A stretch of DNA of 64,000 bases, from positions 558,001 through 622,000 of the forward strand of contig NZ_JAAORL010000002.1 in the NCBI RefSeq assembly GCF_017696015.1, in the 5' to 3' direction. Every line of letters begins with the position of its first letter. The stretch's first letter is position 1. Below are positions 41,654 to 51,257 of this stretch, in pieces. The translations under genes were made by a program, and so were the position numbers. The DNA is from Prochlorococcus marinus CUG1415 (GTDB lineage: Bacteria > Cyanobacteriota > Cyanobacteriia > PCC-6307 > Cyanobiaceae). Below the pieces are notes generated by a model, which worked only from the letters and a program-made list of their open reading frames with translations, did not search any database and was not told the DNA's origin.

Positions 41654-43417
41654 ATGCCTAATATACATAAGCCTTTTCATCAAAAATACAGACCAAACAA
41701 ACTAGACGAACTGGTTGGCCAAAATTTTATATCTATTACTCTAAAACAATCAATATTAACAAAAAGAATTGCTCCTGCATATCTTTTTAATGGACCAAGA
41801 GGCACTGGAAAAACATCAAGCGCGAGAATATTTGCGAAATCTTTAAACTGCCAAGCATTCGAACAACCAACAATCAGTCCTTGTGGTAAATGTGACTTAT
41901 GTAGACAAATTACAGATGGAAACGCTCTAGATATTATTGAGATTGATGCAGCATCAAATACTGGAGTTGAAAATATAAGAGAAATTATAGAACGAGCGAA
42001 ATTTGCACCTACTCAAGCGAGATGGAAAGTATATGTTATTGATGAATGTCATATGTTATCAACAGCAGCTTCAAATGCTTTACTAAAAACTATTGAAGAA
42101 CCGCCTTCCAGAGTTGTATTTATCCTTGCGACTACAAATCCAGAGAGAGTATTAAATACAATACAAAGTAGATGTCAGAAGTTTGATTTTAGAAGAATAA
42201 GCCCTCAAGACATTGTTCAACATTTATCAGAAATAGCAGAAAAAGAATCCATTAAGTATGAAGTGCAAGCATTAAAAATGATTGCAAAAAGATCTAATGG
42301 AGGAATGAGAGATGCACAAAGCCTCCTTGAACAACTTAATCTTCTACCAGACGGTATAACAATTAAAAATATTCAAGACTTGCTAGGAGAAGTATCAGAG
42401 ATTGAATTAACAAATCTAATTAAATCATTAATTGATAATAATCCAGAGTCATTAATAATCACCTGCAACAAATTATATGATGCGGGGAACGAACCACATC
42501 AAATAATTATTGGATTATTGAACATAACAAGAGATTTACTACTCCACACTACAAATAATAAATATTCAGATCTTTATTATACGTCTGATGAATTTCAAGA
42601 TGAATTGGATAAAATCTCTAAAACAATAAATAAAGCAACAATAATTCATTGGCATAATCATCTTAGAAATATTGAATATCAGATCAAAACAAGTGATAAT
42701 CCAAGGCTTTGGTTTGAAATACATTTAACTGGTCTTCTAGGTAATCAAGAGATAAATAATTTTCAAAATAAACAAGAAAAGTCAAATAATGCGACTGAAG
42801 AGAAGCATGAAAGCATAAAAAACAAGAAAATAATTAATACAGAAAATATTTCTAATGAAATTCAAAAACCAAGCATCAAAGAGCATATAAGTGGCGAGGA
42901 ATTGATTATAAAAAAAGACGAAAAATTAGAAGATCTTAAGGGTCATGGTAAAGAAATTCTGGGCAATATTTCTGATCATAGCCACAATGATCCTGGGCCA
43001 AATAGTTTAAAAGATCAATGGGAATTAATTCTTTCCAAATTAGAGTTACCATCCACAAGAATGTTACTTTCACAACAAGCCAACCTTGAAAGTTTTGATT
43101 CTGAGCAAATTACAATTGCATTATCTCCAAACTGGGCAAATATGATCAAAAGCAGAAAAGTTATAATTGAAAATACAGTAAAAAAAATATTTGGAGATCA
43201 AATAATACTTAATTTTTCTACCAAACAATTAACCAAAGATAACCAAACAAACTCACCAGATAAACCCAAAAATGAATTAAAGAATCTGAAACCAATACAA
43301 GAAATAAAATCAAAAACTAATTTTGCAACAAAAAGATCTAAAGAGGAAACTTATGATGATAGTTCACAAAATTTAGCAAAGTTTTTTAATGGAGAAATTA
43401 TAGAACTCAATGAATAA
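41654..43417 (+). CDS. dnaX: DNA polymerase III subunits gamma and tau
   Basis: Clamp-loader ATPase, 587 aa. Walker A LFNGPRGTGKTSSARIFAK (about 43-61), a zinc module CGKCDLCRQI (about 77-86), DECHMLS and sensor 1 ILATTNPERV. The C-terminal third (from about residue 370) is a lysine/asparagine-rich tail of low complexity with little resemblance to E. coli tau. A short palindrome AATTGTTACAATT precedes the gene (41608-41620). The stop is 1 bp from the convergent glycosyltransferase stop. Confidence 0.96.
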   Translation: MPNIHKPFHQKYRPNKLDELVGQNFISITLKQSILTKRIAPAYLFNGPRGTGKTSSARIFAKSLNCQAFEQPTISPCGKCDLCRQITDGNALDIIEIDAASNTGVENIREIIERAKFAPTQARWKVYVIDECHMLSTAASNALLKTIEEPPSRVVFILATTNPERVLNTIQSRCQKFDFRRISPQDIVQHLSEIAEKESIKYEVQALKMIAKRSNGGMRDAQSLLEQLNLLPDGITIKNIQDLLGEVSEIELTNLIKSLIDNNPESLIITCNKLYDAGNEPHQIIIGLLNITRDLLLHTTNNKYSDLYYTSDEFQDELDKISKTINKATIIHWHNHLRNIEYQIKTSDNPRLWFEIHLTGLLGNQEINNFQNKQEKSNNATEEKHESIKNKKIINTENISNEIQKPSIKEHISGEELIIKKDEKLEDLKGHGKEILGNISDHSHNDPGPNSLKDQWELILSKLELPSTRMLLSQQANLESFDSEQITIALSPNWANMIKSRKVIIENTVKKIFGDQIILNFSTKQLTKDNQTNSPDKPKNELKNLKPIQEIKSKTNFATKRSKEETYDDSSQNLAKFFNGEIIELNE

Positions 43418-43418
43418 A

Positions 43419-44720
43419 TTAAACTCCAGTATGCAGAGTTTTTCGCCAAAGAATCTTTTTTGGGAAAATAGACATTTTTATTGTTACCCAAGGGATTACT
43501 AGAAACCAATGTGATAAATAAAAAACCGATACAAATATCATCAAAAAATTTCCTTTGAGCAATACAGGAACTTCGCTTTTGCAAGAAGAACCGTACCAAA
43601 AAGCAATTCCAGATAACATAAAAGCTATGAATGAAATAGGCCAGAAAACTGGTGAATCTAATAAAGCGATACTGAGAATTAAATCAAAAATAGAAACGAT
43701 TGGCAGTGCATATTGCAAGATGAAGAAATAAGTTAAATCAAATTTCTGCAAATAATCAATTTTATTCGAAACTAATTGATCCCCATAATCAAAGAATCTT
43801 TGCAAGCCGCCCTCTGCCCATCTTTGCCTTTGTGCTAATAAAGCATTGAAATTCTCAACTGCTTCTTCCATGACTGGAGGATCCCATAAGATTCCAATCC
43901 TTGATTTGGATAATAATAATCTTAAACTTAAATCCAGATCATCCGTAACTGTGTCTTCATTAAAGGAACCGCATGCCAACAATGTATCTTTTTTAATTAA
44001 TTGACCATTTCCCCTTAATTCAGAGACTCCAGCAACTGATAACCTGCCATATTGAAAGATTGCGTCCATAGCCATCTCCATTGACTGACAGGAAGTTAAA
44101 AAATTCCTACCTACATTTGTTACTGATTTTCTTAATTGAACCGCAGACCAATCTCCCTCTTCTACAAAACTAAATAACCTTATCAAAGAATCGTTTTTTA
44201 GTTGAGCATCAGCATCCAAAACTAACAACCATTCACCGTGAGTAAACTTCAACGCATAATTTAAAGCTCCTGATTTCCCGCCTCCTGCGTTTGGAGAACG
44301 ACTTACTACTTTTAGCTTGTCAAATTGTCTGGATAATCGATCTAAAATTAAAGGCGTTTTATCTGAACTGCCATCATCGATTATGTAAATATTTAATTTA
44401 TTTCTTGGATAATCTAAATTAAATAACCTTTCCACTAATCTTGCGATAACATTTTCTTCATCTCTAGCTGCGACTAAAATATCAAGCACAGGTAACTCTT
44501 TATTACCAGCTCGAATGCTCATAGTATTTGAAACTTTGTTCCTTTTGAAATTTCTAGAAATAACTAATAAACCGTAAAAAGCAATCACGAAAGAAAGAGT
44601 CAATATAAAGTAAAATAACCATCGGATATTGTAAACATGAGGAATAAAAGCTACTAAAAAGCAAGCAGTAAGAAATATAAACGACTTCAATCTTCGATTT
44701 TTATAAAAACCCTTACTCAT
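43419..44720 (-). CDS. Processive family 2 glycosyltransferase (membrane)
   Basis: Cellulose-synthase/hyaluronan-synthase-like enzyme, 433 aa. Two N-terminal membrane helices (about 11-55) are followed by the GT-A domain with DDGSSDKTP (115-123), DADA (169-172), TDDLDLSLRL (259-268) and QRQRW (297-301), the Q-x-x-R-W signature of processive enzymes. Three to four C-terminal helices complete it. It probably polymerises and exports an envelope polysaccharide; the sugar is unknown. It lies 27 bp downstream of the SpoIID-like gene. Confidence 0.87.
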   Translation of the reverse strand: MSKGFYKNRRLKSFIFLTACFLVAFIPHVYNIRWLFYFILTLSFVIAFYGLLVISRNFKRNKVSNTMSIRAGNKELPVLDILVAARDEENVIARLVERLFNLDYPRNKLNIYIIDDGSSDKTPLILDRLSRQFDKLKVVSRSPNAGGGKSGALNYALKFTHGEWLLVLDADAQLKNDSLIRLFSFVEEGDWSAVQLRKSVTNVGRNFLTSCQSMEMAMDAIFQYGRLSVAGVSELRGNGQLIKKDTLLACGSFNEDTVTDDLDLSLRLLLSKSRIGILWDPPVMEEAVENFNALLAQRQRWAEGGLQRFFDYGDQLVSNKIDYLQKFDLTYFFILQYALPIVSIFDLILSIALLDSPVFWPISFIAFMLSGIAFWYGSSCKSEVPVLLKGNFLMIFVSVFYLSHWFLVIPWVTIKMSIFPKKILWRKTLHTGV

Positions 44721-44747
44721 AAAAGTAACTTGCTAATTATTTAATTC

Positions 44748-46286
44748 TCATTGAGACAATATCTCAATTTTTTCAAGTTTTGCACCTCGATAGTAATGAT
44801 TCAATATTTGTTCATAAGAGGATCCTAATTCAGCCATTTCAATTGCTCCTGACTGTGATAAACCTACACCATGACCGAAGCCTCCTCCTCTCAAAAGCCA
44901 TAAATCATCACTTAATTTATTAATAGTAAATAAATTACTAGGTATAAAACTCAATACCCGTCGAATATCATCTTTAACTAAAACAATAGATTTATTAATT
45001 TTGGTCGTCCGTATTTCTAATTTTGTCACTCTGCCACTTGCACCTCTTTCAATAGCATTTAACTCCAAAACATGTTCATTAATATTTATAAGTTTGTTTT
45101 TAATTAACTTGTCTTTAATTTTAAGACTAGAAATTTTCTTATTCCAGCGAAAAAGAGAGTGATTACTCCCATAAAACTGTTCTGTAGCAAAATCTAAAAA
45201 ATTATTTAATTCAGACTCACTTAGAATTGGAAGTTTAAAAATTTTATTGAATGATTCAGAACAATCTATGAAGGAATTAAAGTAAGAATAATCCTGCATT
45301 TGCCAAGACTCGCCCGCTGTAGCAGATACTCCACCATTAGAACCATGATAAAAAGCATTTATTGGTTGATTTTCATATGTGAGAATTAAATTTGAAGTTG
45401 CGTCTATAGCCTTTTGTACTTTTTCATTTGTAATTTTAGGGGGCTTGTATACTTGGCATTGAGTGCTTATACATAAATGATATTTATCCATATGAAATCT
45501 ATGAGAATTAAAAATTCCCCAAGTTCTTGCAATAACTGCTTGTGCCTTGAGTGCTTCTAGAGGAGAACTTGGTCCAATTTCGTGTGGCAACACACCTTTC
45601 AAATAATCATCAAACTTAATTTCTTGAATTAATGTCCAAGTTCCATATGAATCTTGTATTAAATAAAAATTTTTGCCAAAATTAACATTATTTATTTTTA
45701 TTTCCTCATCAGCATAAATATGAATAGGTCCTTCGAGTTGCATAAAACTATAATCGCTAGTAAGAAAAGGGGTAATTTGAATATTTTTTATTTTGCTAAA
45801 AATCTTATATTGCAATTCCAAATCTGGCAGATCATCTTCAAATGGAATCCATACCTCCCAATTTTCAGGGTAAGCAACAGTAGTCTCAAACCCTTTATCT
45901 TTTAGTTGATCTGCTTGCTTTTTTGCTGATTCATAGCTTGCAAAAGGGCCAAAAACAATTCTTTCAATTTTTTTTGGATTTTTGATGGGTGTGTCCCTCC
46001 AAGCAATATTAATCTGTTTTGATTTATGTTTGATACCGTTTGAAGACTGCAAGTTTAAAAAACCTTTATCAGTTATAAAATTGATATTCTTTCTCTCAGA
46101 AAAACTATCATTTTCCCCGCCAAGATATTGCCTTAAACCAATTAAAAATTTTCCTTTTTTAATGGCTGTATTAAGTTCAACCTTTAGAGATTCTTCTGCA
46201 ACGACAGAAGAACAAAATTTAGTGTTAATTATTAAAAGCGAAATACAGCCAAAAAATAAATTTAAAAAAATAAATTTACGTTTCAT
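44748..46286 (-). CDS. SpoIID/LytB-domain secreted protein with SPOR-like segment
   Basis: About 512 aa with an N-terminal signal or anchor (MKRKFIFLNLFFGCISLLII). A SPOR-like segment follows (RIVFGPFASYESAKKQADQLKDKGFETTV). The SpoIID domain has YLKGVLPHEIGPSSPLEALKAQAVIARTW, FYHGSNGGVSATAGESW and a C-terminal GGGFGHGVGLSQSGA. Family members act in peptidoglycan remodelling as lytic transglycosylases or amidase enhancers. ATG at 46286 is chosen because AAGGAAG lies 9 bases before it; an upstream TTG at 46307 lacks this. Confidence 0.88.
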   Translation of the reverse strand: MKRKFIFLNLFFGCISLLIINTKFCSSVVAEESLKVELNTAIKKGKFLIGLRQYLGGENDSFSERKNINFITDKGFLNLQSSNGIKHKSKQINIAWRDTPIKNPKKIERIVFGPFASYESAKKQADQLKDKGFETTVAYPENWEVWIPFEDDLPDLELQYKIFSKIKNIQITPFLTSDYSFMQLEGPIHIYADEEIKINNVNFGKNFYLIQDSYGTWTLIQEIKFDDYLKGVLPHEIGPSSPLEALKAQAVIARTWGIFNSHRFHMDKYHLCISTQCQVYKPPKITNEKVQKAIDATSNLILTYENQPINAFYHGSNGGVSATAGESWQMQDYSYFNSFIDCSESFNKIFKLPILSESELNNFLDFATEQFYGSNHSLFRWNKKISSLKIKDKLIKNKLININEHVLELNAIERGASGRVTKLEIRTTKINKSIVLVKDDIRRVLSFIPSNLFTINKLSDDLWLLRGGGFGHGVGLSQSGAIEMAELGSSYEQILNHYYRGAKLEKIEILSQ

Positions 46287-46376
46287 AAGTAGCAACTTCC
46301 TTATCAATTAAAAACTTTAATTTGCACCAATGCATATAAAGGTTTAGATTATCTTAATTAAACACATTTGACTTAA

Positions 46377-46574
46377 ATGTCTAAACTCAAAACTCGTAAA
46401 TCAGCTGCTAAAAGATTTAAAGCTACTGCAACGGGTAAATTCATGAGAAGAAGAGCCTTCCATAATCATTTACTTGATCATAAAAGCTCAAAATTAAAAA
46501 GACATCTTTCAACAAAAGCCGTAGTTGATGAAAGAGATGCCGATAATGTAAAATTAATGATTCCTTACGCATAA
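46377..46574 (+). CDS. rpmI: 50S ribosomal protein L35
   Basis: Small basic ribosomal protein, 65 aa. The family pattern [23 protein letters not shown] is at the N-terminus, and [15 protein letters not shown] lies in the middle. It is followed 28 bp later by rplT, the usual pair, but infC is not attached here. Confidence 0.96.
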   Translation: MSKLKTRKSAAKRFKATATGKFMRRRAFHNHLLDHKSSKLKRHLSTKAVVDERDADNVKLMIPYA

Positions 46575-46602
46575 ATTGTTAACCTATTTTTCTTAGTAAG
46601 TC

Positions 46603-46950
46603 ATGGCACGTGTAAAAAGAGGCAATATAGCCAGAAAAAGAAGAAACAAAATCTTAAATCTTGCAAAAGGGTTTAGAGGCGGAAACAAAAATCTTTTCAG
46701 GACAGCAAATCAAAGAGTAATGAAAGCTCTTTGTAATGCTTACAGAGATAGAAGAAGAAGAAAAAGAGATTTTAGAAGACTTTGGATTTCTAGAATTAAT
46801 GCTTCAGCCAGAATAAATGGAACGAACTATAGCAAGTTAATAAATGGCATGAAAAATGCCGAGATTATCATTAATAGAAAAATGCTTGCTCAATTAGCCT
46901 TACACGATCCTAAATGTTTTGAAAAAATAGTTTCTTCCGTTAGCAATTAG
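46603..46950 (+). CDS. rplT: 50S ribosomal protein L20
   Basis: Early-assembly protein of the large subunit, 115 aa. [23 protein letters not shown] and [21 protein letters not shown] are diagnostic. The gene follows rpmI. In some bacteria L20 represses its own operon; no L20-binding leader structure was recognised here. Confidence 0.97.
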   Translation: MARVKRGNIARKRRNKILNLAKGFRGGNKNLFRTANQRVMKALCNAYRDRRRRKRDFRRLWISRINASARINGTNYSKLINGMKNAEIIINRKMLAQLALHDPKCFEKIVSSVSN

Positions 46951-46987
46951 AAAAAAAGAATATAATCATAAAAAGTAATTATCAATA

Positions 46988-47545
46988 ATGGAAATTTCTT
47001 CCTTTCAATCCTATTTAATAATTCTTTTTGTAGTTCTAATAATTATTTCTATTGTTGTATTCAGACAATTTCTAAAAACAAGAAGTGAAGAATTAAATTT
47101 AGTAAAATTCGAGCAGAAAGGTTTAGATTCTCTAACTCAAGCTACAGAATTATATGAATTTGGGTCTATTCAGATCAAGAAAAGATTATACTCTGAAGCA
47201 ACAAAGACTTTTTTAAAAGCAATTGAAAATTATGAAAATGAACCTGATGAAGCCAAAGCCATAATAAATAATGCTTTAGGATTTTCTTATGCTGCTCAAA
47301 ATCAATTTAAAAAAGCAATTCAACACTATAACTCCGCAATAAAATCACTTCCAGAATATCCTATAGCCCTTAATAATCTCGCATCAGCACATCAGCGTTT
47401 ATTGGAATATGACTTGGCATATGCAACTTATCAAAAGGTTTTATTGATAGACCCAAAAAACAAAACAGCAATAAAAAAAAGTAAGGAGTTAGAAAAAAGA
47501 AATAATTACAAACCTTACAAAGGTATAAACGATAAGGGATTCTAA
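46988..47545 (+). CDS. Membrane-anchored TPR protein
   Basis: 185 aa. The N-terminal membrane helix (SYLIILFVVLIIISIVVFRQFL, about 8-29) is followed by about three tetratricopeptide repeats (SEATKTFLKAIENYENEPDEAKAIINNALGFSYAAQNQFKKAIQHYNSAI, then LAYATYQKVLLIDP). It is conserved in picocyanobacteria by appearance and is probably an assembly scaffold, partner unknown. It ends 3 bp before thiG. Confidence 0.75.
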   Translation: MEISSFQSYLIILFVVLIIISIVVFRQFLKTRSEELNLVKFEQKGLDSLTQATELYEFGSIQIKKRLYSEATKTFLKAIENYENEPDEAKAIINNALGFSYAAQNQFKKAIQHYNSAIKSLPEYPIALNNLASAHQRLLEYDLAYATYQKVLLIDPKNKTAIKKSKELEKRNNYKPYKGINDKGF

Positions 47546-47548
47546 AAT

Positions 47549-48343
47549 ATGGAAAATTATTCATCTTTATTAATTGGAGGAAAACAATTTTCCAGTAGAT
47601 TAATGGTAGGCACTGGTAAATACAAATCTACACAATCGATGGTAGAAAGTTTGTCAAAGTCGGAAACAGAAATTATAACCGTTGCTGTTAGAAGAATTAA
47701 AAATGATCAGACTGGAGAAAATTTACTCGAAAAAATTAACTGGAGAAAATACTGGATGCTTCCTAATACAGCTGGTTGTGTAAATGCGGATGAGGCAGTC
47801 AGAATAGCAATTTTAGGAAGAGAGCTTGCAAAATTATCAGGTCAAGAAGAAAATAATTTTATCAAGTTGGAAGTGATTCCTGATAAAAAGTATTTGCTAC
47901 CAGATCCAATAGAAACTCTCAAAGCGGCTGAAGTTTTAATTAAAAAGGGTTTTGCTGTACTGCCCTATATAAATGCAGATCCTCTGCTTGCAAAAAGACT
48001 AGAAGAAGTAGGTTGTGCAACTGTAATGCCATTAGGCTCGCCTATTGGCTCTGGACAGGGTTTATTAAATTTATCAAACATAGCGATAATTATTGAGAAT
48101 GCCAAAGTACCAGTGATAATTGACGCAGGAATTGGTGTGCCTAGTGAAGCTTCTCAAGCTATGGAACTTGGAGCTGATGGTGTCTTAATCAATAGTGCAA
48201 TCGCACAAGCTGTAAATCCGCCTCTCATGGCTCAAGCAATCAATTATGGCGTAAAAGCTGGAAGGCAAGCTTTTCTTGCAGGAAGAATTAAAAAACAAGA
48301 CTTTGCAATAGCAAGTTCACCAGAAACAAGTATCTCTATCTAA
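47549..48343 (+). CDS. thiG: Thiazole synthase
   Basis: Builds the thiazole phosphate of thiamine from DXP, dehydroglycine and the ThiS thiocarboxylate, 264 aa. Landmarks: [10 protein letters not shown] (about 18-27), TVAVRRIK, the Schiff-base Lys region [23 protein letters not shown] and [14 protein letters not shown] (about 166-179). The TIM-barrel end reads [12 protein letters not shown]. It immediately follows the TPR gene. ThiS is not visible nearby. Confidence 0.96.
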   Translation: MENYSSLLIGGKQFSSRLMVGTGKYKSTQSMVESLSKSETEIITVAVRRIKNDQTGENLLEKINWRKYWMLPNTAGCVNADEAVRIAILGRELAKLSGQEENNFIKLEVIPDKKYLLPDPIETLKAAEVLIKKGFAVLPYINADPLLAKRLEEVGCATVMPLGSPIGSGQGLLNLSNIAIIIENAKVPVIIDAGIGVPSEASQAMELGADGVLINSAIAQAVNPPLMAQAINYGVKAGRQAFLAGRIKKQDFAIASSPETSISI

Positions 48344-48512
48344 TTATCTAAAGTTAAACAAAATATAAATGAGAGTAAAATTTAATATTTGATCAAATTT
48401 ATCCTATTAAGAAAAAAGATTTGAAACTATTTACAATGTTTTTTCGCAAATTGGAAGCACACTGTAGTAATTTAATAAATATATTATGAATCTTTTAATT
48501 CTGGAGTTCTGA

Positions 48513-49706
48513 GTGAAAGTTATTGTTCTAGGTGGAGATGGTTTTTGCGGTTGGCCTTGTGCGGTGAATTTAGCAGATCAAAATCATGATGTAATTATTG
48601 TCGACAATTTAAGTCGTAGAAAAATAGATATTGATCTAGAAGTAGAATCTTTAACTCCGATTGCCTCAATTACAGAAAGACTTTCTGCATGGGAAGAGAT
48701 TGGAGGTAAACCTATGAGATTTCTTAATATGGATATCTCTAAACAATATCAAAAATTACTAAATTTGCTTATTGAAGAAAAACCAGATTCAGTTATCCAT
48801 TTTGCTGAACAAAGAGCAGCACCTTACTCGATGAAATCGAGTTTTACCAAAAGATATACGGTAGATAATAATGTTAATGGCACACACAACCTGCTTGCTG
48901 CAATCGTAGAAAGTAATTTAGATATTCATGTAGTTCATTTAGGAACAATGGGAGTATACGGATATGGATCACATAGGGGTGCAACTATTCCAGAAGGATA
49001 TTTAAAAGTTGAAGTTCCGCAACCAGATGGAAGCCGCTTTGAAGAAGAAATATTACACCCTGCAAGTCCTGGTAGTGTTTACCATATGACTAAAACTTTA
49101 GATCAATTATTATTTCTTTACTACAACAAAAATGATCTTGTAAGAATAACTGATCTGCATCAAGGTATTGTTTGGGGCACAAATACAGAAGCGACTTTGA
49201 AAGATCCTAGATTGACAAACAGATTTGACTATGACGGAGATTATGGAACTGTTCTAAACCGATTTCTAATGCAAGCTGCCATTGGATATCCATTAAGTGT
49301 TCATGGAACAGGAGGGCAAACAAGAGCATTTATACATATAAAAGATTCGGTAAGATGTGTACAACTTGCTCTTGAGAATCCTCCAAAATCTGGCGAGAGA
49401 GTCAAAATCTTTAATCAAATGACAGAAAGTCATCAAGTTGGAGAACTTGCAAAAAAAGTTGCATCTCTAACAGGGACTGATATCAATTATTTACCAAATC
49501 CAAGGAACGAAGCAGTTGAAAATGATTTAATTGTTGATAATAAATGCTTTATAGAATTAGGCTTAAACCCAACAACTCTTGATAATGGCTTATTAGAAGA
49601 AGTTGTTGAAGTTGCCAAAAAATTCTCTCATAGATGTGATTTAAAACGCATACCTTGTGTTTCATCCTGGACTAAAAAACAAGCTGAGGCCATCAAGACT
49701 AATTAA
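48513..49706 (+). CDS. sqdB: UDP-sulfoquinovose synthase
   Basis: Makes UDP-sulfoquinovose from UDP-glucose and sulfite for the sulfolipid SQDG, 397 aa. SDR-type NAD site VIVLGGDGFCGWPCAVNLA (about 3-21), with LGTMGVYGYG and YHMTKTLDQLLF (catalytic Tyr and Lys, about 190-201). The start is GTG at 48513, supported by GGAG at 48503-48506, six bases upstream. It forms a pair with sqdX, 27 bp downstream. SQDG replaces phospholipids in phosphate-poor oceans (known biology). Confidence 0.97.
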   Translation: MKVIVLGGDGFCGWPCAVNLADQNHDVIIVDNLSRRKIDIDLEVESLTPIASITERLSAWEEIGGKPMRFLNMDISKQYQKLLNLLIEEKPDSVIHFAEQRAAPYSMKSSFTKRYTVDNNVNGTHNLLAAIVESNLDIHVVHLGTMGVYGYGSHRGATIPEGYLKVEVPQPDGSRFEEEILHPASPGSVYHMTKTLDQLLFLYYNKNDLVRITDLHQGIVWGTNTEATLKDPRLTNRFDYDGDYGTVLNRFLMQAAIGYPLSVHGTGGQTRAFIHIKDSVRCVQLALENPPKSGERVKIFNQMTESHQVGELAKKVASLTGTDINYLPNPRNEAVENDLIVDNKCFIELGLNPTTLDNGLLEEVVEVAKKFSHRCDLKRIPCVSSWTKKQAEAIKTN

Positions 49707-49733
49707 AATTTCTGAAATAATTACCTTAAGAAA

Positions 49734-50867
49734 GTGAAAATTGCGTTGTTTACTGAAACTTTTTTACCTAAAGTTGACGGAATAGTAACAAGACTTACTA
49801 AAACTATTGAATTTTTAATAAAAAATGGTGATGAAGTTATAGTTTTTTGTCCCGAGGGATGTCCAGAATCATATATGGGCGCAACTGTAGTTGGAGTTGC
49901 TGCTATGCCATTACCCTTATACCCAGAATTGAAGCTTGGTCTACCAGGTCCTGCAGTTTCAGATAAGTTAGAAAAATTCAAACCAGATTTAATACATGTT
50001 GTTAATCCAGCTGTACTGGGCTTAGGTGGTATTTGGTTGGCAAAAACTAATAATATTCCTTTAATTGCAAGCTACCATACTCATCTTCCTAAATATCTTG
50101 AACACTACGGTATGGGTATGTTAGAGCCACTTTTGTGGGAATTACTTAAAGCAGCACATAATCAAGCCTTGTTAAATTTATGTACCTCCACAGCTATGGT
50201 AAATGAGTTGAAAGAAAAAGGTATACAAAGGACTGCTCTATGGCAAAGAGGAGTAGATACTTACAGTTTCCGACCAGATTTGAGAAGTGATAAAATGAGA
50301 AAAAAATTATTTGGAAAATATAAAGATGCTAAATACCTATTAATTTATGTTGGAAGATTATCAGCAGAAAAGCAAATTGAGAGAATAAAACCAGTCTTAG
50401 AGAGTATTCCTAATGCATGCCTAGCACTTGTAGGTGACGGACCATATAGAAAACAGCTTGAAAAAATCTTCGAAAATACCAAAACTAATTTCATAGGATA
50501 TTTATCTGGCGATGAACTTGCTAGCGCTTATGCCTCTGGAGATATATTTTTATTTCCCTCAAGTACAGAAACACTTGGATTAGTTTTATTAGAAGCAATG
50601 GCAGCAGGATGTCCAGTGATTGGAGCCAACAAGGGAGGAATTCCAGATATAATCAGTGATGGTGTGAATGGCTGTTTATATGATCCTGATGCAACAGATA
50701 ATGGGGAAAAAAGCTTAATTGAAGCGACAAAAAAAATTCTAAAAAATGAAGATAAAAGAGAAGTTATGAGACAAGAGGCAAGAAACGAAGCAGAAAAATG
50801 GGATTGGAATCAAGCAACGTTACAACTACAAAATTATTATTCAGATACTCTCAAAGAAATAGATTAA
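49734..50867 (+). CDS. sqdX: SQDG synthase, family 4 glycosyltransferase
   Basis: Transfers sulfoquinovose to diacylglycerol, the last step of sulfolipid synthesis, 377 aa. GT-B fold: N-terminal ETFLPKVDGIVTRLTKTIEFL; donor site IYVGRLSAEKQIERI (about 204-218); FLFPSSTETLGLVLLEAMAAGCPVIG (about 261-286) with the E-x7-E motif. GTG start at 49734, just after sqdB. Convergent with a small hypothetical gene, 12 bp apart. Confidence 0.95.
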   Translation: MKIALFTETFLPKVDGIVTRLTKTIEFLIKNGDEVIVFCPEGCPESYMGATVVGVAAMPLPLYPELKLGLPGPAVSDKLEKFKPDLIHVVNPAVLGLGGIWLAKTNNIPLIASYHTHLPKYLEHYGMGMLEPLLWELLKAAHNQALLNLCTSTAMVNELKEKGIQRTALWQRGVDTYSFRPDLRSDKMRKKLFGKYKDAKYLLIYVGRLSAEKQIERIKPVLESIPNACLALVGDGPYRKQLEKIFENTKTNFIGYLSGDELASAYASGDIFLFPSSTETLGLVLLEAMAAGCPVIGANKGGIPDIISDGVNGCLYDPDATDNGEKSLIEATKKILKNEDKREVMRQEARNEAEKWDWNQATLQLQNYYSDTLKEID

Positions 50868-50879
50868 ACTTAATCTAAA

Positions 50880-51128
50880 TTATGCAACGTGTGGAGGCGT
50901 AGGATTACTATACGAGCTTAAAGGAAGGATTAGAGTAGCAATATTTTGATTCTTTTCAGGCCTTTTTTTCTTTGAGAATTTTTTACCAAAAGGTACTCTT
51001 ATTACATTAGTTCCCTCAATAGGACAAATATTTGAATTTTCTCGTGAAAAATTATTGACAAATTTTGGTAAGTCTACGTTTTTAATTGGCAAGTGTTTAA
51101 CATTACCAGATTGAAAATCTTTGGTCAT
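50880..51128 (-). CDS. Small hypothetical protein
   Basis: 82 aa, not recognised. It is basic and Pro/Lys/Asn-rich, with a central NICPIEGTNVIRVPFGKKFSK segment and a C-terminal LILPLSSYSNPTPPHVA. No signal peptide or membrane helix is seen. It is downstream of gcvP on the same strand (129-bp gap) and convergent with sqdX. Its codon usage looks like its neighbours, but reality of the gene rests on an open frame with ATG only. Confidence 0.5.
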   Translation of the reverse strand: MTKDFQSGNVKHLPIKNVDLPKFVNNFSRENSNICPIEGTNVIRVPFGKKFSKKKRPEKNQNIATLILPLSSYSNPTPPHVA

Positions 51129-51257
51129 AGCTTCAAATACCCCAAAAAATTTGATGCCTGAATATATTAATAAAAAAATTTAAATAATTTCTTTAAGAAA
51201 ATATTAAATTTTTATACACACTGATAATAACCAAATTATTTAAAGGACGCTAGTCAT

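Noticed and set aside
41654-43417. Programmed frameshift in dnaX giving a short gamma form
   Set aside because: No clear slippery heptamer followed by a stem-loop at the expected place; A-runs are common everywhere in this DNA.
50880-51128. Small hypothetical gene as a toxin or antitoxin
   Set aside because: No partner gene, no toxin fold or motif; left as hypothetical.
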